Translations under genes and position numbers: made by a program
Part shown: one piece after another, positions 29,926 to 39,368 of the stretch
Numbering within the stretch: the first letter of the stretch is position 1
How the letters are laid out: each line of letters opens with the position of its first letter
The notes under the pieces: generated by a model
What the model was told of the DNA's origin: nothing
The model's database searches: none
What the model saw: only the letters and a program-made list of their open reading frames with translations
Assembly (NCBI GenBank): GCA_947630745.1
Contig: CANRIT010000009.1
Span: 1 to 54,542, forward strand
Length of the DNA stretch: 54,542 bases
Origin: an uncultured Clostridia bacterium
GTDB taxonomy: Bacteria > Bacillota > Clostridia > Christensenellales > UBA1242
Direction of reading: 5' to 3'

Positions 29926-30852
29926 ATGGAAATTATAAAAGAAAAAGATGTTGAATCACTTAATTTGACAACAAAAGAAATGCTAACTTGGGTGGAGAAC
30001 ACACTTGCAAACAAATATAAATGTGTTTTGCCACAAAAAATAAGCATGAAACTTGATAATCATGTATTTTATAATGTTATGCCATGTGTTGTCCCCTACT
30101 ACGACATAGTAGGGCTAAAATTAGTATCGCGTATTCCGCCCACCATTTTGCCACCACCTTACAATAAAAACGCCTCGTTAAACAGTAATATTTACCTGTT
30201 TGATTTGCAAACTGGCGGGCAAAAAATAAATGCAATTATTGAATCAAATTTTATAACCACTTGGCGTACAGCGTGCGTGGCTGTAAATTCAGTTAAACTT
30301 TTTGCCAAAAAAGATTTTACATCGGTTGCAGTTATTGGATTAGGCTGTGTTGGCACTGCGTTTATTAAAGCGCTGTTGGATACATTTAGCAACAAGAAAT
30401 TAACCATAAAATTATTTGATTATAAAGGATCTGCTAAAAATATTTTAAATAAATATAAAGATTATAAAAACGCATCCTTTGATGTTTATAACAATTATGA
30501 AGAAATGGCAAAGTCCGCAGATGTTATAGTCTCGGCAGTTACTTATTTAGAGAATGATTTGGCTAATCCAGATATTTACAAACCGGGCGTGCTTATAATA
30601 CCAATACATACCAGAGGATTTATGGAATGCGATTTGCGTTTTGATAAAATATTCTGCGATGACAAGGCGCACATACAAAACTTTAAATATTTTAACCAAT
30701 ACAAAAATTGCCATGAAGTTTCTGAAGTAATAAACAAAAAATGCCCAGGCAGAGAAAACGATAAAGAAAGGATTATCGTTTACAATATAGGCATCGCCAT
30801 TCATGATTTGGTTTTCGCTTATGAAATTTACAAAAAATTATTAAAAAAATAA
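29926..30852 (+). CDS. Ornithine cyclodeaminase / mu-crystallin family oxidoreductase
   Basis: 308 residues. The substrate half shows GLKLVS (Lys65) and TTWRTACVAV (Arg114), matching the Lys and Arg that bind the carboxylate in this family. The NAD(P) Rossmann fold starts at VAVIGLGCVGTAFI (135-147), followed by DVIVSAV. Members are cyclodeaminases, alanine or imino acid dehydrogenases, or synthases of unusual amino acids. ATG follows the stop codon of the fusion gene without a gap, so the two are coupled. It probably supplies or reduces the amino substrate for the upstream enzyme; that link is inferred from the operon. Confidence 0.87.
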   Translation: MEIIKEKDVESLNLTTKEMLTWVENTLANKYKCVLPQKISMKLDNHVFYNVMPCVVPYYDIVGLKLVSRIPPTILPPPYNKNASLNSNIYLFDLQTGGQKINAIIESNFITTWRTACVAVNSVKLFAKKDFTSVAVIGLGCVGTAFIKALLDTFSNKKLTIKLFDYKGSAKNILNKYKDYKNASFDVYNNYEEMAKSADVIVSAVTYLENDLANPDIYKPGVLIIPIHTRGFMECDLRFDKIFCDDKAHIQNFKYFNQYKNCHEVSEVINKKCPGRENDKERIIVYNIGIAIHDLVFAYEIYKKLLKK

Positions 30853-30874
30853 TTGCAAATGCAATTATTTTTTG
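30847..30874. terminator. Bidirectional terminator
   Basis: Perfect 10-bp stem AAATAATTGC/GCAATTATTT (30847-30856 with 30861-30870), A and T runs on both sides, between the convergent OCD gene and yajC. Confidence 0.88.
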
Positions 30875-31404
30875 GATTTACTAGATGTGCGCTTTTGTGC
30901 GGTTTTGGTTGATTTTTTTTGATTGTTGTTTGCCGCGTTAACACTATCTTGCTGATTGCTCGTTGGCTCGGCTTGCTGAATATCTGTTTCGTTTGTAGCA
31001 TCATCTTCCGCTGGCTTAACTGAATTGTCGCCTTGCTCGTTTGGTTGTTCGCCCGCTTGTTCTGCCGGCTTGTCTTTTTGATTTATGCCAAGGTTGGGTT
31101 TCTTTTCAGCCTTATCCTTGCCAAAAACATAATAGATTGCGTTGGCATGCACGGCAAAATATCCAAAATGGTTGCCCGCGCCCGATTTAAGCACAAAATA
31201 CTGATACCCCTCCTCCTCATAGGTATCCACAAGCGTGCCAACCACACCAGTATCTGTCATAACCTTATCGCCAATTTTAAGGTCTTTGCGCATTTGACCC
31301 AGCTCGTTGTTATATTTCTTTTTGCGCATATAACTGAAAATCATCATACCAACAAGCAGCACAACAATAATAATCAATGCAATAATATTACCTTTTCCGT
31401 TCAT
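30865..31404 (-). CDS. yajC: Preprotein translocase subunit YajC with extended tail
   Basis: 179 residues. One N-terminal membrane helix (about 7-25, IIALIIIVVLLVGMMIF), then the conserved YajC domain MRKDLKIGDKVMTDTGVVGT. The usual protein is ~90-110 residues; here about 75 extra residues form a Gln/Asn/Glu/Lys-rich disordered tail ending KRTSSKSKK. YajC accompanies SecDF at the membrane. GAGG precedes ATG 31404. It ends the queA-tgt series, the usual neighbourhood. Confidence 0.93.
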   Translation of the reverse strand: MNGKGNIIALIIIVVLLVGMMIFSYMRKKKYNNELGQMRKDLKIGDKVMTDTGVVGTLVDTYEEEGYQYFVLKSGAGNHFGYFAVHANAIYYVFGKDKAEKKPNLGINQKDKPAEQAGEQPNEQGDNSVKPAEDDATNETDIQQAEPTSNQQDSVNAANNNQKKSTKTAQKRTSSKSKK

Positions 31405-31541
31405 AATTACCTCACTTATATTTTAAATGCTTTACCAACATTTGTCAAACTAAATTATGCTTGAAATTTTAAAAATTTTTACAAATTTAACGCGAAAATG
31501 CACATTTTTTGCAAATTTTTGTTAAATTTTTGAAAAAAGTA

Positions 31542-31727
31542 CTAATTTGGTCTTTTATTTTTATCTTTATAATAATTGCTAATTTCAAATTCCAAACATG
31601 AAATAAACGAATTATATTCTTCTTTTGAAAGTGCGGACAATTTTGGTGTTCCAATTGTTGTAACTTTAATTTCATTTTTTAGTCGATTTTTTCTTGTAGA
31701 TTTTGTTTTGATTTTTTCTTTTTCCAT
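31542..31727 (-). CDS. Small protein homologous to the mobile-element protein at 2288-2449
   Basis: 61 residues, coupled to tgt: ATG 31727 lies 1 nt after the tgt stop, with AAAGGAT just inside the end of tgt. The N-terminal third is Lys/Arg-rich; the core IGTPKLSALSKEEYNSFISC then LEFEISNYYKDKN aligns with the 53-aa element protein. A core-operon location for an element-type small protein is unexpected: it may be a host gene recruited by elements, or a leftover of an insertion. Function unknown. Confidence 0.7.
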   Translation of the reverse strand: MEKEKIKTKSTRKNRLKNEIKVTTIGTPKLSALSKEEYNSFISCLEFEISNYYKDKNKRPN

Positions 31728-31728
31728 T

Positions 31729-32862
<1,134 letters not shown>

Positions 32863-32894
32863 TTATACTTAAATCAATTTTTGGATTTGAATTA

Positions 32895-33926
32895 CTATTC
32901 AATAAACATTGCGTCGCCGAAACTGAAAAAGCGATATTGATTTTCTACGGCAAATTCGTAGATGTTCATTGTATTTTGATAGCCAGTAAAAGCAGAAACA
33001 AGCATAATGAGCGTGCTTTTGGGCAGATGAAAGTTGGTTATAAGCGCATCTACAATTTTAAAGTTGTATGGCGGATAGATAAAAATATCAGTTTCCCCGC
33101 TGTCCGCAGTTAGCGGCACGCCTTTTTGTGCCACCGCTTCAAGGGTGCGCACGCATGTTGTACCCACTGCAATTACTCGCCTATTTTCAATTTTTGCCTT
33201 GTTGATTTTGTCTGCCACTTCTTGCGACACTGAATAGTGTTCGCTGTGCATAATGTGTTTGGTTATGTCGTCCTCTTTACATGGGCGGAAAGTGCCAAGC
33301 CCAACATCAAGCGTGATTTCCAATACCTCCACCCCCATACCTTTAATTTTATCCAAAAGTTCGTTGGTGAAGTGCAAGCCCGCGGTTGGTGCGGCTGCGC
33401 TGCCAAGCACTTTATTGTACACTGTTTGATACCTTTCTTTATCCTTCAATTTCTGATGAATATATGGGGGTAGGGGCATACTGCCAACGCGGTTTAAAAT
33501 GTCTTCAAACACGCCGTTAAAATTAAAATGTACCACACGAACGCCGTCATCCTTTTCACCAATAAGTGTGCAACTTAGTTCGGTGTTAACAACAATTGTC
33601 CCACCCATTTTTACGCGCTTGGCCGGCTTTAAAAGCACTTCCCAATCGGTTAAATTTATGCGTTTTAACAGCAAAATTTCTATGCTTGCACCAGTATCTT
33701 TATGCCCAATTATGCGTGCAGGCAAAACGCGCGTATTGTTAATCACCAAAACATCGCCCTTTTTTAGATATTTAGTTATATCTTTAAAAACGGCTTGTTC
33801 AATTTCTTTTGTTTTGCGATTAAACACCAGCAACCTGCTTTCGTCCCGCTTTTCAAGTGGGGTTTGTGCAATTAAATTTTCTGGCAAGTGATAATCATAA
33901 GTGCTTAACGATTTGTAATTTATCAT
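32895..33926 (-). CDS. queA: S-adenosylmethionine:tRNA ribosyltransferase-isomerase
   Basis: 343 residues with YDYHLPENLIAQTPLEKRDESRLLVFNR at the start (shown in part), HFTNELL and GLGTFRPCKEDDI, all QueA hallmarks. It transfers the ribosyl moiety of SAM to preQ1-tRNA to form epoxyqueuosine. Located between ruvB and tgt as in most Bacillota. Confidence 0.96.
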   Translation of the reverse strand: MINYKSLSTYDYHLPENLIAQTPLEKRDESRLLVFNRKTKEIEQAVFKDITKYLKKGDVLVINNTRVLPARIIGHKDTGASIEILLLKRINLTDWEVLLKPAKRVKMGGTIVVNTELSCTLIGEKDDGVRVVHFNFNGVFEDILNRVGSMPLPPYIHQKLKDKERYQTVYNKVLGSAAAPTAGLHFTNELLDKIKGMGVEVLEITLDVGLGTFRPCKEDDITKHIMHSEHYSVSQEVADKINKAKIENRRVIAVGTTCVRTLEAVAQKGVPLTADSGETDIFIYPPYNFKIVDALITNFHLPKSTLIMLVSAFTGYQNTMNIYEFAVENQYRFFSFGDAMFIE

Positions 33927-34007
33927 TTTTTACCTTTTAATTTTAATTTTTTTATCAAAAAAATTGATTTTTTACATGTTTTTCTGTAACTCTTTTTTGA
34001 AAAAGAG

Positions 34008-35030
34008 TTAATCATCATTTTCTAATGATTTTGGTACAGGAATGTTAAAGTGCTTATACGCATGCTTGGTCAGCATTCTGCCGCGATTGGTGCGCACCAT
34101 AAAGCCAAGTTGCAACAGATATGGCTCGACCACATCCTCGATGGTGGATACCTCCTCCCCCGTTGTTGCGGCAAGCGTTTCCAGCCCAACTGGTCCGCCT
34201 GAAAACTTTTCAATCATTGCCATAAGCACGCGCTTGTCAACATAGTCTAACCCAAGGCTGTCAATATCCATAAAGTTAAGCGCTTTTTGTGCATCGTCTT
34301 TTGAAATTGTGTTTTTATCTTCCACCTGAACAAAGTCGCGCACACGCTTTAAAATGCGGTTAGCAATACGCGGTGTGCCACGCGAACGCCGTGCAATTTC
34401 TTGTGTGGCATCTTCATCTATACTTACGCCCAAAATTTTTGCCGAGCGTGTGATGATTGTTGCAAGTTGCTCAACCGTGTACAATTCCAAACGGCACAAC
34501 ACGCCAAACCTGTCCCGCAACGGACTGGATAAATTGCCCGCTTTTGTGGTTGAACCAATAAGTGTAAAAGGTTGAATTTTAAGCCGCATGCTACGCGCAC
34601 TTGGGCCCTTGCCCACAATAAAATCTAGCGCATAATCTTCCATGGCGGGATACAAAATTTCCTCCACCGATTTGCTTATGCGGTGAATTTCATCAATGAA
34701 AAGCACATCGTTTGTACCCAAATTGGTTAAAATTGCAGCAAGGTCGGCAGCGTTTTCTATGCTTGGGCCGCTTGTGATTTTTATTTGGCTGCCCATCTCG
34801 TTTGCAATAATGTGGCTTAGCGTGGTTTTACCCAGCCCCGGGGGGCCATATATAAGCACATGGTCAAGCGCTTCCTTACGCTTTTTTGCCGCGGCTATGT
34901 ACACCTTTAAATTTGCCTTAATTTTATCCTGCCCAACATATTCATCAAAACTAACTGGACGCAGTTTGTTTTCCACTTCCACATCGCTCATATTTTTTGT
35001 GCTGGATATAAATCTTTCACTCTCTTCCAT
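34008..35030 (-). CDS. ruvB: Holliday junction branch migration ATPase RuvB
   Basis: 340 residues: an AAA+ ATPase with Walker [11 protein letters not shown] (about 60-69), Walker B FIDEIHR, sensor [18 protein letters not shown] and the C-terminal winged helix ([13 protein letters not shown], here [19 protein letters not shown]). Drives branch migration with RuvA. Unusually, it is separated from ruvA by about 3.2 kb carrying four unrelated genes. Confidence 0.97.
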   Translation of the reverse strand: MEESERFISSTKNMSDVEVENKLRPVSFDEYVGQDKIKANLKVYIAAAKKRKEALDHVLIYGPPGLGKTTLSHIIANEMGSQIKITSGPSIENAADLAAILTNLGTNDVLFIDEIHRISKSVEEILYPAMEDYALDFIVGKGPSARSMRLKIQPFTLIGSTTKAGNLSSPLRDRFGVLCRLELYTVEQLATIITRSAKILGVSIDEDATQEIARRSRGTPRIANRILKRVRDFVQVEDKNTISKDDAQKALNFMDIDSLGLDYVDKRVLMAMIEKFSGGPVGLETLAATTGEEVSTIEDVVEPYLLQLGFMVRTNRGRMLTKHAYKHFNIPVPKSLENDD

Positions 35031-35088
35031 TACTCACCTCATAAAATCTTTTAAATTTCAATAAAATTTGCTTAAAATTTATAAATTT

Positions 35089-35586
35089 TTAGTGTTTTTT
35101 TAATTTTGCGTTGTTTTTTAAATTTTTAATTAACTCAGACGCACCGATTTCTATTACAAATAGTTCATCAACTTTTTTGAAATTTATTTTGTCATACCAA
35201 GAATACGGCATACCATTTTTATCAATATAAGTTGTGCCATTTACAGATACAACTTTATAATTCTTCTTTGCAATTGTAACCAAATTGAGCAATAAATTAG
35301 TTGCTATCTGTTGTTTTCTATATCTTTTATCTACTGACAATTCTTCAATCATTAGCACTTCACCCTTAGCCCATGGTTTAATATAAGAAAAAGTGAATCC
35401 AACAACTTTATCCCCGTCCTTTGCTACAAAAAACAAATCTGGTTGCATCTTGTAAAAAAAATTGCAAAGTTTTGTGGCGGTTTTTATAGTCCAGCCCTCA
35501 TTTAAAACACTAGAATTATAGTTGTCCATTAGAATTCTAGCACAAGATTGTAAATCTTTTTGCGTTGCCAAATTTATACTAATCAT
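35089..35586 (-). CDS. GNAT family N-acetyltransferase
   Basis: 165 residues from ATG 35586 with GGAG 8 nt upstream. Acetyl-CoA binding motif A is VLMIEELSVDKRYRKQQIATNLLLNLV (positions ~75-101, shown in part by its Q/RxxG/A-like RKQQIA). Ends with an extra Lys-rich helix. Substrate unknown. Last gene of the four-gene block inserted between ruvA and ruvB. Confidence 0.85.
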   Translation of the reverse strand: MISINLATQKDLQSCARILMDNYNSSVLNEGWTIKTATKLCNFFYKMQPDLFFVAKDGDKVVGFTFSYIKPWAKGEVLMIEELSVDKRYRKQQIATNLLLNLVTIAKKNYKVVSVNGTTYIDKNGMPYSWYDKINFKKVDELFVIEIGASELIKNLKNNAKLKKH

Positions 35587-35599
35587 AAAATTTCTCCTT

Positions 35600-36442
35600 T
35601 CAAATTTTTTTAAAATTTGCCATTTTTTCATGTTCAAACATTGCTGCCAATTTTTGCCCTTGCTGATACGCTCTTTTTAAATATTCCATATTGGATAATT
35701 TATCGTAATCATATTGCCCATAAGTATCCTTTTTCACTTCCAACATTATAACATTGTTGTATGGCGTTTTGGCAAGTTTCCCAATGATTTTGTTGTAATC
35801 TACTTTGCCATCAAATGGAAGCAAGTGCATATCTCTGCTCCAATCATAACCATACTGCCAATCCATAAAGTTGCTGTGCAAATGGACAGCCAAAATGCGA
35901 TTGCTATACTTTTTTAACAAATCAACATGCGGGTTATATAATTGATGATGACCAGCATCATAGCAAAACCCCAAATTTTTATCACTAATGTTGTCCATAA
36001 TAAATGTAAAATGTTTAAAAGAAGATTTATCCAAATTTTCAAGCGCAAGTTTAACTTTGTGCTTTTTGGCAAGCTTTAAAAGTTCTAAAACACAATTTAA
36101 TCCGTGCTGATTTGGTGGCAAAGCAAGCCTTTCCGCCCGCCCGCCTGTCGCGTGCAAAACCGCGATTGGAACATTGTATTTGCCGGCAAGTTCAATCTGC
36201 TCTTTAAGGGTTGCCATATACCACTCGTTTTCCTTGCCCTTGCACCACAAATTGTCCGAATACGACAAATGCACAAACGGCACTTTCAACCCAAGTTCGG
36301 TTGCCAACCTTAAACTGTCTTCCGCCTTGCCGATTTTAAGCGCCAACATAACATTTTCAAACCCAGCATCCTTGATGTTTGTTAAAATTTCTTTTACATC
36401 TTGCCCGCAGTTATTGTTTGAATTTATCCCTATTTCAACCAC
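35600..36442 (-). CDS. Sugar phosphate isomerase/epimerase-like TIM-barrel protein (copy 2)
   Basis: About 280 residues. I choose GTG 36442 because AAAGGAG stands 5 nt upstream; the in-frame ATG at 36460 lacks a site and overlaps the upstream gene. Xylose isomerase-like barrel: FVHLSYS, VLHATGG, LALENLD, LGFCYDAGHHQLY and LAVHLHSN carry the metal and base residues. It shares the motif order CYD(A/N)GH and (H)LH(D/S)N with copy 1 at 27076-27918. With an aldo-keto reductase in the same operon it suggests a small carbohydrate pathway. Confidence 0.82.
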   Translation of the reverse strand: MVEIGINSNNNCGQDVKEILTNIKDAGFENVMLALKIGKAEDSLRLATELGLKVPFVHLSYSDNLWCKGKENEWYMATLKEQIELAGKYNVPIAVLHATGGRAERLALPPNQHGLNCVLELLKLAKKHKVKLALENLDKSSFKHFTFIMDNISDKNLGFCYDAGHHQLYNPHVDLLKKYSNRILAVHLHSNFMDWQYGYDWSRDMHLLPFDGKVDYNKIIGKLAKTPYNNVIMLEVKKDTYGQYDYDKLSNMEYLKRAYQQGQKLAAMFEHEKMANFKKI

Positions 36443-36452
36443 TCTTTCTCCT

Positions 36453-37079
36453 TTATCCATTTTGGTTTTTGCTGTACATTCTTTTGTGATAGTATATCGT
36501 GCGCAATTTGTCTATCCCCAAATCTGTATGTTTAAAATTGAAGCCATAAGCATTCAACTCATCCAGCAGCTTTTCACGCTGACTGTCAACTGGAAGACCA
36601 TAATAGTCGCTATTATCATAATACACAACCACGCCAACACCTTCAATCTCTTGAATTTGTATGCGAGATTTCATGCCCGCCTTACAATAATGGAAATCAA
36701 ATTTAAGTGTGTTGAAAACTTGTTTGTAACCGTCTAAAATAAGTTGTTTCCCTTGTTTTAAGGTCTTTTGAAAATCGTCATGATTTGTTTCGCACCCATT
36801 TTTAAAGGCCTTTTTATAAACTTCTTCAATGGATTTTCCCTGCTTTAAATCATCGATATTTTCAGATGTTTCATCAAATACCTTTACTGAAAACCGCAAG
36901 CGAATGCATGCTTTTTTCATTTGATTTTCGGTTAGACCATCCAAATTTTGTTTGGTGTAGTACATGTCGCGCGTGGCACAAGCATACACCAAACTTAAAC
37001 CATGTTTCAACAACATTTTGTGATAGTATTCCATGTCATGTTTAAGCAACATCCCCACTTCAACAATCTCTTTTTCCAT
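36453..37079 (-). CDS. CYTH-like (class IV adenylate cyclase / triphosphatase) protein
   Basis: 208 residues. It begins KEIVEVGMLLKHDMEYYHKM, similar to the ExExK start of CYTH domains, with alternating charged strands (IRLRFSVKVFD; SRIQIQEIEGVGVVVYYDN) expected for the tunnel fold, and a late E/K-rich helix (DSQREKLLDELNAYGF). CYTH enzymes act on nucleotide or inorganic triphosphates. The first motif lacks the usual Lys, so the call is tentative. AGGAG precedes ATG 37079. Confidence 0.5.
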   Translation of the reverse strand: MEKEIVEVGMLLKHDMEYYHKMLLKHGLSLVYACATRDMYYTKQNLDGLTENQMKKACIRLRFSVKVFDETSENIDDLKQGKSIEEVYKKAFKNGCETNHDDFQKTLKQGKQLILDGYKQVFNTLKFDFHYCKAGMKSRIQIQEIEGVGVVVYYDNSDYYGLPVDSQREKLLDELNAYGFNFKHTDLGIDKLRTIYYHKRMYSKNQNG

Positions 37080-37102
37080 TCCGCTCCTACTAAAACTTCT
37101 AC

Positions 37103-37981
37103 CTAAAGAACGCCTATCGGTTGATTTGGGATTTGGTCTATTCTTATTTTGCCGTCTTCATTAAAATAAGAAAATGGGATTTTGTCAAATTCTTTATTCC
37201 TAAATTTATCCAACAATTGATAATCTTTCTCGCTCATTTCAAAGTTTAAAGCTTCGATATTTTCTTTGATATGTTCTTGCTTACTTGATTTGATAAGAAT
37301 GCCTATGTTTTTGTGTTTAACAAGCCAATTTATAATGATTTGATTTTGTGTTTTTGAATATTTGTTTGCAAGAAAAACAACTTCTTCATAGTTTTGTTTG
37401 GCTGTTCTGTTGCGTCTAAGCGGTTGATAAGCATAGAAAGGAACGTTATTTTTCAAACAAGTGCTTATAATTCCATTATCATCATTGATTTTGTTTTCCA
37501 AATTATAAAGGCCTTCAAAGAAACATATACGGTCTTGAACTTGTTTAAGTTGCTCTGGTGATAGATTGCTATAACCGATATTTAAAATGTTATATTTGTG
37601 TTTAAGGCGCTGAATTTCTTTAACATAATCATCAAAATCAAAGCCTAATACAACCGGACTGTGTAATGTAATGCAGTCAAAATAATCAATGCCCAATTTG
37701 TCTATGTAAACTTTGATTTGCTGCTCAACATCTGTAATTTTTTCACAACCATGAGTAATGAAAACATTAACAAAAATATCTTCTCTTTTAACGCTTTTCA
37801 AAAATTTTGCAACAACATCCAGAACGGCACCGTCATCGTAGGCTAAAACAACATCAATATAATTCACGCCTTGACTATAATAAAATTGTAAAGCTTTTAC
37901 CTCATCATCAATATTGTTTTTGTTTATTGTCCAAGTGCCAATACCTATCTTGCTTACTTGTTTTCCACTTTTTGTTATCAT
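37103..37981 (-). CDS. Aldo/keto reductase
   Basis: 292 residues, starting GKQVSKIGIGTWTINKN, with YIDVVLAYDDGAVLDVVAKF (Asp and Tyr of the active site), Lys at VKREDIFV and the catalytic His in CITLHSPVV, and the NADPH-binding end IGILIKSSKQEHIKENIEAL. NADPH-dependent reduction of a sugar or carbonyl compound. First gene of the block inserted between ruvA and ruvB; AAGGAG precedes ATG. Confidence 0.92.
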   Translation of the reverse strand: MITKSGKQVSKIGIGTWTINKNNIDDEVKALQFYYSQGVNYIDVVLAYDDGAVLDVVAKFLKSVKREDIFVNVFITHGCEKITDVEQQIKVYIDKLGIDYFDCITLHSPVVLGFDFDDYVKEIQRLKHKYNILNIGYSNLSPEQLKQVQDRICFFEGLYNLENKINDDNGIISTCLKNNVPFYAYQPLRRNRTAKQNYEEVVFLANKYSKTQNQIIINWLVKHKNIGILIKSSKQEHIKENIEALNFEMSEKDYQLLDKFRNKEFDKIPFSYFNEDGKIRIDQIPNQPIGVL

Positions 37982-38264
37982 AAATTCTCCTTTTAATTTA
38001 TATCCTTTTTTTTGCTTACTTTCTTAAAGTAAGTCGTTTTAAGGAGTCCGAGGGAAATCGAAATCCCTCGGCGCTTTTGTAACTTTTCACTTAAATTCAA
38101 TTTACCCGCCTGCTTCACTTTCAAAATGAAGGGATTATAAAGGGGAACGCGCTTTACTTAATTCTCGTCTTCGTGTGCCTCTTTATAGTGAAGGCGAAAA
38201 CAAGCATTAGGCTTACAATTAATTTGTCCCACAAATTAATTTAGCAAATGGGCAGTTTTCGCCT
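37982..38264. other. Hairpin-rich intergenic region between ruvA and the inserted block
   Basis: No gene. Hairpins: 38015-38022/38026-38033 (8 bp), 38048-38055/38064-38071 (8 bp, CCGAGGGA), 38137-38146/38178-38187 (10 bp with one G-T), and an outer stem AGGCGAAAAC/GTTTTCGCCT (38192-38201 with 38255-38264) that closes over an AAGC/GCTT arm and a perfect 11-bp arm (38217-38227/38231-38241, loop CCC). None is followed by a T run. The outer stem overlaps the last two bases of ruvA. Confidence 0.7.
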
Positions 38265-38853
38265 ACCTCCCCATATTATGCAGCACTTTTGCAACAATGG
38301 TTTCTGCCGTGTCGTCATCCAAGGCGACTTCGCGTGCAAGGCGGGTGGCTTCGGCTTTGGTTTGTCCAAGGCTGGTCAACACCATAACCGCGTCATCAAT
38401 GTTAGGGTTGCCTACGGCGGCTACTGCCTCGTTTGGCAAAATATAGTCAAGCGGACGAAGTTTGTCTTTAAGTTCAATCACAATGCGTTCGGCTGTCTTT
38501 TTGCCAATGCCCTTAATCGCACCCATAACTTTTACATCTTCATTAACAATGCTGGAAACAATTACATTCATTCGTTCGGCGGACAAAATTTGTATTGCAG
38601 TTTTTGGCCCCACCCCGCTAACCGAAACAAGTTGCAAGAAAAGCCGCTTTTCTTCCGGGCTTACAAAACCATAAAGTGTCAGTTCGTCCTCTTTAACCAC
38701 CATATATGTGTAGATTTTAACTTCTTCGTCCAGCGGCGGCAGGTTGATTGCGCACGCGCTTGTAACAAAAATGTTAAAACCAACCCCACCACATTCCACT
38801 GTGATAAAATCCGCTTCCTTTTCCCTTAAAATCCCCGAAATAAAATTAATCAT
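38263..38853 (-). CDS. ruvA: Holliday junction branch migration protein RuvA
   Basis: 196 residues. OB-fold N-terminus (FISGILREKEADFITVECGG), two helix-hairpin-helix motifs (SVSGVGPKTAIQIL; AIKGIGKKTAERIV) and the C-terminal domain III that contacts RuvB (DDAVMVLTSLGQTKAEA). Follows ruvC on the same strand. Confidence 0.96.
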   Translation of the reverse strand: MINFISGILREKEADFITVECGGVGFNIFVTSACAINLPPLDEEVKIYTYMVVKEDELTLYGFVSPEEKRLFLQLVSVSGVGPKTAIQILSAERMNVIVSSIVNEDVKVMGAIKGIGKKTAERIVIELKDKLRPLDYILPNEAVAAVGNPNIDDAVMVLTSLGQTKAEATRLAREVALDDDTAETIVAKVLHNMGR

Positions 38854-38882
38854 AACGCTCCTTTTTAATCACTTCTATATTC

Positions 38883-39368
38883 CTAAATTGAATTGTCGCT
38901 TATTACGCTGTTGGTTTGGATGTGGCATAGAGCAACTGCAAGGGCGTCGGCGGCATCGTCTGGTTTTGGAATTGCGTTAAGTCCCAAAATGTTTTTAACC
39001 ATAAATTGCACCTGTTTTTTTTCTGCCCGTCCATTGCCAGTAAGTGCTTGTTTAATTTGCAGTGGAGTATATTCAAAAAGGCGGTCGACATAATTTTTGC
39101 ACGCCACAATAAGCACGCCGCGCGCCTCGGCAACCGGGATGGCGGTGGTGTTGTTTGTGTTAAAGAAAAGTTCCTCAAACGCAACTTCGTCTGGGGAAAA
39201 ACTTTCCATGAGTTCACATGTGGCCTGATAAATTGTTGTTAACCGCCTAGAAATAGACATGGATTTTGGAGTGGTTATAACCCCATAATCCACCACTTTG
39301 TTGCCATTGCTTTCCACCACGCCATAACCAATAATGTTATAGCCCGGGTCTATGCCAAGCACCCTCAT
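38883..39368 (-). CDS. ruvC: Holliday junction resolvase RuvC
   Basis: 161 residues. Catalytic acids: Asp7 in VLGIDPG, Glu in VAFEELFFNTN (about 65), and the pair in KPDDAADALAVALCH near 138-141. Cuts Holliday junctions symmetrically with RuvAB. Its start overlaps the stop of the coiled-coil gene (TAATG). Confidence 0.96.
   Translation of the reverse strand: MRVLGIDPGYNIIGYGVVESNGNKVVDYGVITTPKSMSISRRLTTIYQATCELMESFSPDEVAFEELFFNTNNTTAIPVAEARGVLIVACKNYVDRLFEYTPLQIKQALTGNGRAEKKQVQFMVKNILGLNAIPKPDDAADALAVALCHIQTNSVISDNSI

Noticed and set aside
30092..30115. Additional member of the TATACCC...GGGTATA set (CCCTACT...AGTAGGG)
   Set aside because: It is a good inverted repeat but does not share the TACCC/GGGTA core, so it was left out of the motif count.
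33988..34009. Terminator after ruvB
   Set aside because: The stem AACTCTTTTT/AAAAAGAGTT is real, but on the minus strand no T run follows, and queA continues closely in the same operon.
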